Source: Psococerastis gibbosa (Eukaryota > Arthropoda > Insecta > Psocodea > Psocidae). From it: a DNA stretch of 64,000 bases. A program made the position numbers and the translations under genes. This document shows positions 57,929 to 64,000 of the stretch, one piece after another. Position 1 is the stretch's first letter. The number at the start of each line of letters is the position of its first letter. Location of the stretch: assembly GCA_963971405.1 (NCBI GenBank), contig OZ020486.1, forward strand, positions 7,897,419 to 7,961,418, given 5' to 3'. The notes beneath the pieces are model-generated. The model was not told the DNA's origin. It ran no database searches and was given only the letters and a program-made list of their open reading frames with translations.

Positions 57929-58084
57929 GGGATGATATCTCAAATGTTACGAGATTTAGTGACAGTTCAGATGATATCTCCGGCGTTCCTGATCTTGGTT
58001 GCGGTGGGGATGGTATCTCGAAGGTTACAGATTGGAGTGGCAATTGAGATGTTATCTCCCATGCTCCAAAAATTAGTGGCGCTT
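57929..58084 (+). repeat. 4 x 39-bp minisatellite, reading frame preserved
   Basis: Four 39-bp units starting at 57929, 57968, 58007 and 58046, each with 'gatg(a/g/t)tatctc'. In the plus frame that opens at 57869 (88 codons) each unit encodes 13 residues of the form x-M-(I/V/L)-S-x-x-L/F-x-x-(L/G)-V-x-(V/I/L). No known function; it may be a regulatory or structural repeat of the leader rather than protein coding. Confidence 0.75.
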
Positions 58085-58425
58085 GCTGCAAGTTATGGGT
58101 TTCTGGGGTTGTTGTCCTCGATTGACAATAATTAGCCTTGTGCTTGAGTCAAATTATTTGTATTAAAGTTGGTATGTGTTTATGTCTTTCGAATTGGCCT
58201 TCGAAATGGGTTTCCCATGAATTAAGTATTAAAGTAATGTTTCGTCCGCACGTTTCGGCCGAAGTGGGGGGGTATGACTCCAAAATTTAATGAAAATTAT
58301 CAGTTTAGTTGTTTGTTCTCTATATAAGAGAATTGTAGTGTGGTAAACATACATTACGATATATATATGATTATTCATATTATAGTATATTGTTATGATA
58401 TAGGTTGGCTTACCTTAAAAGAGTC

Positions 58426-58433
58426 TGGCGCCC
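58426..58433 (+). promoter_or_regulatory. Probable primer binding site
   Basis: TGGCGCCC, 22 nt upstream of the gag ATG. It has the same first 8 bases as the tRNA-Lys-type site of the tandem element on the other strand, but the following bases (ttaatac) do not continue the match. The same octamer also occurs at 57107-57114. Confidence 0.5.
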
Positions 58434-58455
58434 TTAATACAAAATTAAGCACCTT

Positions 58456-59760
58456 ATGAAAAATTTTTATAGTATTCTTCAACAATTGAGTAATGATGAA
58501 TTAGAATTTATAGGTACGTCTGAAGGTGTTCTTTTCCCTACAAGTGATAGAAAGTCGCTTCTAAAAATTTTACGTACGTATTTTGAGGTAAATGTTCAGA
58601 AGCAATTTCTTGTGTTTTCATTGCATCAAAAGAAATTATTGACGATGTCTGCTCCTACTACGCCGGTGACGACTGTTCCTACAACGTCAACGTCTTCGCT
58701 TACGCAGACATCGCCAGTTGTTCCTGTCGCAGTCACTGCGGCACTGCCAGCTGCATCTGTTACCGCACCAGCATCAGGAGGGATTGTTCCAGTTCCCATA
58801 TCGTCGTTGCAACAGAACGTCGCGTACGCGCAGCCTGCTGTCACGACGACTTCGGGACTCCTTCCTTCTATTGCGATGCCTACGATACCAGGTGTTCTTC
58901 CACATTCTAACAATCCACAGTCAACTTCCACTGTGTTCTTAGGTATGCCTCCGGTGAAGGCTCCGGCTCAGCAGCAAACTTCGCGTCATCTCATAGATGA
59001 GTTTGTTCTACAGGCTTCGAAGAGAGATATAAGCTTTGACGGTTCGGACCCCACTAAGATAATGTCTTTCTTAAAGTCCATTACCCGGCTTTTGGGTAGG
59101 TATCACCTTACGGATGCCGACCTCCTCCAGGCCTTGCCGGACTTGCTGCAAGGCACCGCCTTGAGATTTTTTGAAGCTCGCCTTTCACGGGTACAAACGT
59201 GGCAAGAAGTTTGTGACCGACTGATAGCCAACTATCACCCGGCGACATACCAGGACACGCTTCTGGAAGAGATGACGGCGCGTAGACAGGGGTTGCAGGA
59301 GCCTCCTGAACAATTCATCTCTTCAGTAATATTGATGAATGCGGATCTGTCAGTACAGTTCTCCGATACTCAACTCGCAGAGTTTATTCGAAGGAGACTG
59401 AATCCAACGTACCTTCAGCGTATTGATAGTAGAAGGGTAATGGATCTAGACACCCTCGAAAATGAATGTAATCGTGTTTCTATTGAGTTAGAAATAATTA
59501 GCAAGTACCAGGCGCCGTCGGTAGCAGTACTGCAACATCCATTGTACGGCGTTCCTCAGCCACCTGCACCAGTTCGGCATGTGTCTTCATTAGCGGTCGC
59601 TACAACGGTAAATACAGCTGCAGCTGCTACAGCGACGACTAAGAAGAAAAAGAAAAATTCTGGTAACAATCAGTCCGTGGATTTAAGTAATCAATTGGCA
59701 GTTTTAACAAATTTGCTCAGTGATGTCCTAGCGACTAGGCCGCCACCACAGGGAAACTAA
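58456..59760 (+). CDS. gag: Gag polyprotein of a Ty3/gypsy-type LTR retrotransposon
   Basis: 434 residues from ATG to TAA, uninterrupted. Gag forms the cytoplasmic particle in which the element RNA is reverse transcribed. Residues about 75-180 are Ser/Thr/Pro/Val-rich low complexity. Residues about 183-345 look like a retrotransposon gag domain ('DGSDPTKIMSFLKSITRLL', 'ALPDLLQGTALRFFEARL', 'WQEVCDRLIANYHP', 'EPPEQFISSVILM'). Near the C-terminus is an Ala/Thr tract followed by 'TKKKKKNSGN', which could bind RNA. No CCHC zinc knuckle is present. The start is the first ATG after the probable primer site and matches frame length. The last codons overlap a G-GGA-AAC slippery site that leads into pol. 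Confidence 0.93.
   Translation: MKNFYSILQQLSNDELEFIGTSEGVLFPTSDRKSLLKILRTYFEVNVQKQFLVFSLHQKKLLTMSAPTTPVTTVPTTSTSSLTQTSPVVPVAVTAALPAASVTAPASGGIVPVPISSLQQNVAYAQPAVTTTSGLLPSIAMPTIPGVLPHSNNPQSTSTVFLGMPPVKAPAQQQTSRHLIDEFVLQASKRDISFDGSDPTKIMSFLKSITRLLGRYHLTDADLLQALPDLLQGTALRFFEARLSRVQTWQEVCDRLIANYHPATYQDTLLEEMTARRQGLQEPPEQFISSVILMNADLSVQFSDTQLAEFIRRRLNPTYLQRIDSRRVMDLDTLENECNRVSIELEIISKYQAPSVAVLQHPLYGVPQPPAPVRHVSSLAVATTVNTAAAATATTKKKKKNSGNNQSVDLSNQLAVLTNLLSDVLATRPPPQGN
59751..59757 (+). promoter_or_regulatory. -1 ribosomal frameshift site G-GGA-AAC
   Basis: In the gag frame the codons are CAG-GGA-AAC-TAA, so GGGAAAC has exactly the X-XXY-YYZ phase for simultaneous -1 slippage, and the shifted frame is the pol frame. 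The site is directly before the gag stop. A GC-rich segment with C-rich and G-rich sides (59762-59800) follows and could form the stimulatory structure, but I could not fold it reliably. Confidence 0.8.
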
Positions 59761-62700
59761 GCAGCCACTCTCTATTGCCGGTCAAGGGGGGTGGGAGCTT
59801 TAAAAATATTGGACTGGCCAAAAGAAATTCTCGAATTTTTTGTGAAGTGTCAATTGGTGGGATTATGGGGTCGGGATTGGTTGATACTGGAAGTTCAGTA
59901 ACCTTGCTTGATGCCATTCATATACCTACCTTAATTGAAGAAGGGTTTAATATAAAAAATGATTCGGTTGATGTGGAAGTAGCGGATGGTTCTTCTACCC
60001 GAACTGTGGGTTATGTAGAATTACCTTGTACCTTAAATGGGAGTAAGTGGCGGACAATTGTCCATTTCTTAGAAAATTTGCCTTATTTTGCAGTAATAGG
60101 CATGGATAGCCTGGCTGCACTAAACGCTGTAATAAAACCCCGCCAGGGGACATTAGAGATAAACCAAAAAAGTATTCATTGCGCACCGGTCGAATTGGCA
60201 GAGGGCGTGTTTTTAGGAAATCCAATTCCACTTAATTCAACGAATGGGGTGGATATTTCAGAAGAAGGGTATGGGGCAGAATTATCTGACGACATCTTAC
60301 CGGATGACCCCGACTACTCCCTGGGTACTCCCTTGGTTGATTTGCATCCCGATCTTAACTCAGGTCAAATCCACCAATTTAAGCAATATTTATCTATGTG
60401 GCAGGCCCGCTTTGCTAAACTTAAGGGTCGTAATACTAAATATTTTTTCAAATTATTTGTAGAGAAATCGACACCGCCGGTTCATGTTAGACCGATTCCA
60501 TTGGCCCCAGATAAAGCGAAACTCGCACGGGAAGAAATTCAGAGACTATTAGATGAAGGAATAATCGAACGAAATATTACTTCAGACTGGGCTTCGCAAG
60601 CCTTTCTTGTTCCAAAAAAAACGGGACAGCATCGGTTAGTCGTGAATTTTAAAAAATTAAATCAAGTGGCGAAAGGATTAGGTGCGGGATTTCCGTTACC
60701 GCGTGTCGATTTTATATTATCCTCATTGGCTAATGGCCATTATATTTCAACCATTGACTTATGTCAGGGTTTTCATTTATTTCCTGTCTCCGCCGACTCT
60801 AAGGAGTATTTAACGTTTACTGTTCAAGGATCTGGCAAATTTACTTACAATTATTTACCTTTCGGGTTGTCGTCTGCGCCCACATTTTTTCAAGCTACAA
60901 TGGAAAGAATTTTAGCTCCTATGATAGAAGAGGGATTACTTCATGTCTATATTGATGATATTATTTTAGTCACAAGCGACTATTCAAGTCATTTGAAAGC
61001 CTTATCGCGTCTCTTTGCGATTCTCGAATCTGAAAACTTGAAAATAAATTTTTCAAAATCAAAGTTTTTGAAGAAACACACTGAGTTTTTGGGGTTTACA
61101 ATTGGCGGGGGTGTACAACAAGTTTCCCCAGCTAAGATTAACGCGGTTGAGAATTTTCCTAGACCTACCACATTAAAAAAATTGCGGGGTTTTCTTTCCT
61201 TACTCTCGTGGCTGCGAAAATTTATACCGAGCCTTTCCTCTCGGGCAGCACCGTTGAACGACATGTTAAAGAAGGATGTACCCTTCGAATGGACAGTGGA
61301 GAGACTGGCAGCTTTCGACGATCTACGATCGTGTCTTACCAAACCTCCTGTACTACATTGTCCAATCTTCGATAGTGAAGAAGACGAGAATACGAGCTTT
61401 CATATATGGACCGATGGGTCATTGACTGGGATAGGTGGCCTTCTTATGCAGTCAGTACGGGGAGAGGATAGACTTATTGCCTATACAAGTCGCTCGTTAC
61501 GCCCGGAAGAACGCAGATATACTACAATGGAAATTGAACTCCTCGCCGTATTACATTGTATAGAAAAGTGGAGAAATTTCATAGTTGGGAGAGGGACCAC
61601 TCTCGTCCACACAGACAACCGCAGCATTTCATTCCTTCATAGTCTGTCACCTACCTCTGGTAGACTGGCACGCTGGACTACTAAGTTGAATTCTTATGAT
61701 TTAAAAATCGTGCATACACCCGGAAAGTTGAACTCGGCGGCAGACGCTCTCTCCAGAGCTCCAGCGGTTGCTTCTCTTACGTTAGGGCAAATGACAGATT
61801 TTACAACCTCTAAAGATCCTTGGTATCTAGGGTTAATGAATAAAGTGGTAAATAATCCGGATAGTTATCCGTTATTTAAAGTTGTTGATGACCATTTGGT
61901 CAAATATGTAAAAGATCCAGTCACGGGAAATTTTTCTTATAAACATGTTGTACCTACTGATTTTAGATCAGATATTTTAAATAAATTTCATGCCGATCAC
62001 TCAAGTGGTCATTTGGGAATCACAAAAACCTTTCATAAAATAAATTCTCGTTTTTTTATACCAGCTTGTAAGAAGTTAGTTTCTAAGTATGTTTTGTCCT
62101 GCAAAGATTGTCAGGCTTTTAAGCCGTCCAAGAAAGGTCCAGTGGGTCTCATGATCCCGAAGGAAGCTTCTATTACGCCTAATAAAATTTTTTCTGTTGA
62201 TACCATTGGTCCCTTACCGTCTTCGCACCGTCGAAAAAAGTATATTTTTGTTGCAGTAGACTACGCAACTAAGCTAGTCTTCACTAGAGCGTTAACTAAT
62301 GCAACAGCGTCTTCTGTCGTAGACGCTTTTAGGTCTATGTGCCTTGATAAGGGGTTTCCGAATCTGGTTTATTCGGATAACGCCACGATTTTTGCGGGAA
62401 AGGAATGGAGAAAATTTTGTGACGATCATTTTATTAAATGCAATTTTATTCCAAAGTATGATCCCCGAACGAATCCTGCTGAAAGGTATAACCAGACTCT
62501 AAAAACGTCATTGTCAATATTTGCTCAACAGGATTCGCGCGACTGGGACCTGCATTTGGGATATATTACCTTTGCCATTAACACAAGTAGAAATGATGTC
62601 ACGAAGTTCACTCCATTTCGGCTGGCTCATGGGATAGAGGCGCGCAGCCCCTTTGAACTGGCGTGCCCTATTACCACGAGCCAAGCCACTCCTTTCGATC

Positions 62701-63029
62701 CCGCGGGTTTTATGGGAACACTTAACGGGGAAATGGGGTTAATTTGGGATAGAGTAAAGCATAATGTCAAGAAGGCAAGTGCGTCTCAGGCACACAATTA
62801 CAATTTGCGTCGACGCCCTTGGACTCCAAAGACTGGAGACCTTGTATTCAGAAAAAATTTCGCTAAATCGGTAGCAGCTAATTATGTAGCCCAGTCTTTG
62901 GAGCCCAAGTGGCTAGGGCCATGTATTGTGGGGGACATTTATTCTGATACGCAAATTCAGCTTTTAGATATAAGGAGGAAGGATTTGGGTCGGTGGTCCG
63001 TCACAAACATCAAGCCATTCCTAGAATGA
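59751..63029 (+). CDS. pol: Pol polyprotein: protease, reverse transcriptase, RNase H, integrase
   Basis: Open for about 1090 codons in the -1 frame relative to gag. There is no ATG near its start (the first possible initiator is a TTG at 59775), so expression by frameshift is likely. Residues counted from 59775: aspartic protease with DTGS at 37-40; reverse transcriptase about 235-430, with 'EEIQRLLDEGIIE', 'LPFGLSSAPTFFQ' and YIDD at 392-395; RNase H about 540-660, with T-D-G from 546, 'TTMEIELLAVLHC' and 'HTDNRS'. The integrase zinc finger is H742-x3-H746-x29-C776-x2-C779, and its core triad is D809, D868 and E903 (the last two 35 apart, DD35E). The C-terminal K-W-L-G-P segment at about 1045 resembles a GPY/F-type module. 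The order PR-RT-RH-IN places it in Ty3/gypsy. All inspected catalytic residues are present. Confidence 0.95.
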   Translation, partial: GKLSSHSLLPVKGGGSFKNIGLAKRNSRIFCEVSIGGIMGSGLVDTGSSVTLLDAIHIPTLIEEGFNIKNDSVDVEVADGSSTRTVGYVELPCTLNGSKWRTIVHFLENLPYFAVIGMDSLAALNAVIKPRQGTLEINQKSIHCAPVELAEGVFLGNPIPLNSTNGVDISEEGYGAELSDDILPDDPDYSLGTPLVDLHPDLNSGQIHQFKQYLSMWQARFAKLKGRNTKYFFKLFVEKSTPPVHVRPIPLAPDKAKLAREEIQRLLDEGIIERNITSDWASQAFLVPKKTGQHRLVVNFKKLNQVAKGLGAGFPLPRVDFILSSLANGHYISTIDLCQGFHLFPVSADSKEYLTFTVQGSGKFTYNYLPFGLSSAPTFFQATMERILAPMIEEGLLHVYIDDIILVTSDYSSHLKALSRLFAILESENLKINFSKSKFLKKHTEFLGFTIGGGVQQVSPAKINAVENFPRPTTLKKLRGFLSLLSWLRKFIPSLSSRAAPLNDMLKKDVPFEWTVERLAAFDDLRSCLTKPPVLHCPIFDSEEDENTSFHIWTDGSLTGIGGLLMQSVRGEDRLIAYTSRSLRPEERRYTTMEIELLAVLHCIEKWRNFIVGRGTTLVHTDNRSISFLHSLSPTSGRLARWTTKLNSYDLKIVHTPGKLNSAADALSRAPAVASLTLGQMTDFTTSKDPWYLGLMNKVVNNPDSYPLFKVVDDHLVKYVKDPVTGNFSYKHVVPTDFRSDILNKFHADHSSGHLGITKTFHKINSRFFIPACKKLVSKYVLSCKDCQAFKPSKKGPVGLMIPKEASITPNKIFSVDTIGPLPSSHRRKKYIFVAVDYATKLVFTRALTNATASSVVDAFRSMCLDKGFPNLVYSDNATIFAGKEWRKFCDDHFIKCNFIPKYDPRTNPAERYNQTLKTSLSIFAQQDSRDWDLHLGYITFAINTSRNDVTKFTPFRLAHGIEARSPFELACPITTSQATPFDPAGFMGTLNGEMGLIWDRVKHNVKKASASQAHNYNLRRRPWTPKTGDLVFRKNFAKSVAANYVAQSLEPKWLGPCIVGDIYSDTQIQLLDIRRKDLGRWSVTNIKPFLE

Positions 63030-63439
63030 TCAGGGTTATAATAACTTGCTTCTTCCTTTTTATTGTGGCTGGAGTGTGCAACGTAGTAGTAGCGAGGGAG
63101 AGTAAACATTTTGTGTGTGGAGTTATATGTTAATTGTATAGCTGCGCCGATGGTACTTTACTATTTTTGATTGATTTCCTCTTTGGTTGAGCTAGACACA
63201 GTATTGCTCAAGTTGCCGTCTGACGATGGCCTTTTCCTATAGACTTTGTCGTTTGTGAATCTGTTTGGATTGTAGCCTTTCTTCTGGTGGATTTTCATGC
63301 TTCTCGATAAGTTGACTGCTCTTGGGGTTTTCTGTTCTCGTTGGGTGAGGGTGGATAGCCGTGGGCTTTTTCTGGAGTCACCGCCCTAAGGCTGTAACTA
63401 ATTTTTTTTTATATATAACGACGACGGTTGTTCATATTT
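63030..63439 (+). other. 3' untranslated region of the retrotransposon
   Basis: About 410 bp between the pol stop and the polypurine tract. No env-like frame and no other supported coding sequence. Confidence 0.6.
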
Positions 63440-63469
63440 AAAAAAAAAAAAAAAAGGGAGCAAGGGGAT
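63440..63469 (+). promoter_or_regulatory. Polypurine tract
   Basis: A run of about 16 A followed by gggagcaagggga, almost all purine, ending 2-3 nt before the 3' LTR start. This is the expected primer for plus-strand DNA synthesis. Confidence 0.85.
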
Positions 63470-63471
63470 AT

Positions 63472-64000
63472 TGTAACGATTCAAATCGTACCTTTAATTA
63501 GAGTTGTGTAAACAACTCTCTTTTAACCATTTAGAAGAAATTACAATCCTTACAGGTAATTCTTACTCACATATAAATCATTTTTCCTTTGTTTATTTCG
63601 TTTATTTACATCGCCATTCTCCAACAATAATAATAATTATTTCCTCACAGACATTGTACCTTAAAAATTAAAGTAAAAGGCAGCGAAAATATATTCTTGA
63701 AAAATTCAATTATCTAGCAAACAATGTAATTATAAATTCTTGTTCAAATATTTTTTAGCCACTAAATTTTATCATATTTAAAGTAAGGGTTGCTCAGGGA
63801 AATCTGTCGAAAATTAAAAAATTAAAATAATTGTAAAGTAGTCGACAGAGAGAGGCTGCGCTGTCGTCTGCATTCCGAAGGGTCTCTGGACAGGACATTT
63901 TTTTTAATAAAATTTTCTAAAATGGAATTATCATATATAAATAATAAGAAATTATCCGTAAGAATGGAGGAGTGAGAGGAAAAGGGGTCTTCCCCCCCAT
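63472..64000 (+). mobile_element. 3' LTR, cut by the window end
   Basis: TGTAACGATTC... matches 56172-56700 base for base over the 529 visible positions. The rest of the LTR and the right target-site duplication lie outside the window. Confidence 0.95.

Larger units (their letters stand above)
56172..58425 (+). mobile_element. 5' LTR (and possible leader) of the young gypsy-type retrotransposon
   Basis: Starts TGTAACGATTC; the same start at 63472 opens the 3' LTR, and all 529 bases visible in both copies (to 56700 / 64000) look identical. The 3' boundary is inferred, not seen: TGGCGCCC at 58426 is the likely primer site, giving an LTR of up to about 2.25 kb. A TATA box (57098) and a later AATAAA (57764-57769) are in the order expected for U3-R-U5. 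Near the start there is a perfect hairpin, gagttgt-gtaa-acaactc (56201-56218). An alternative end near 57106 is discussed in the findings. Confidence 0.8.

Noticed and set aside
58626..58931. 101-codon minus-strand frame inside gag
   Set aside because: Shadow of the low-complexity Ser/Thr/Ala/Val part of gag.

Overview
The window looks like nuclear DNA of an invertebrate animal, most likely an arthropod. That is an inference from the mix of repeats: Ty3/gypsy-type LTR elements, RTE-like and Jockey-like non-LTR elements, a Penelope-like element with a GIY-YIG domain, tRNA-derived SINEs, hAT-type short DNA transposons and long homopolymer and triplet tracts. There are no operons, ribosome binding sites or CRISPR arrays. 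I recognise no host protein-coding gene, no rRNA gene and no true tRNA gene. Almost everything that can be named is a mobile element or a tandem repeat, and the rest is AT-rich sequence without supported genes.

Layout. 0-13 kb: short SINE and non-LTR fragments. One non-LTR 3' end (3645-4527) carries a perfect (GAA)215 tail inside a 12-bp target duplication. An RTE-like fragment (5573-6367) sits inside a 13-bp target duplication in an older repeat, and a foldback MITE lies at 10837-11210. 13-31 kb: copies of an unnamed 0.8-0.9 kb dispersed repeat (called R1 here), a 263-bp near-perfect hairpin (17580-17842), two dead Jockey-like copies that share the same stop codon at the RT active site, and several hAT-type elements with 8-bp target duplications (18498-18670, 25640-26582, 28746-29523).

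31.6-40.1 kb: a minus-strand gypsy-like element that lost most of pol and now forms three nearly identical 2110-bp tandem units. Each unit has one LTR, a tRNA-Lys-type primer binding site, broken gag and a protease frame. The leftmost LTR is split by a 1901-bp TG...CA insertion flanked by AGTAA.

43.75-55.5 kb: a satellite of about 350-bp short and about 490-bp long monomers. Its centre is organised as a 1049-bp higher-order repeat of three monomers, and a 5'-truncated Penelope-like element (44640-46069) is inserted in it.

56.17-64.0 kb: a very young LTR retrotransposon on the plus strand, cut by the window end. The visible 529 bp of its two LTRs are identical. It has an open gag (58456-59760) and a pol with protease, RT, RNase H and integrase whose key residues are all present. 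The two frames are joined by a G-GGA-AAC slippery site immediately before the gag stop. It is the only element here that looks capable of being active: LTR promoter, gag, frameshifted pol, polypurine tract and 3' LTR are all in order.
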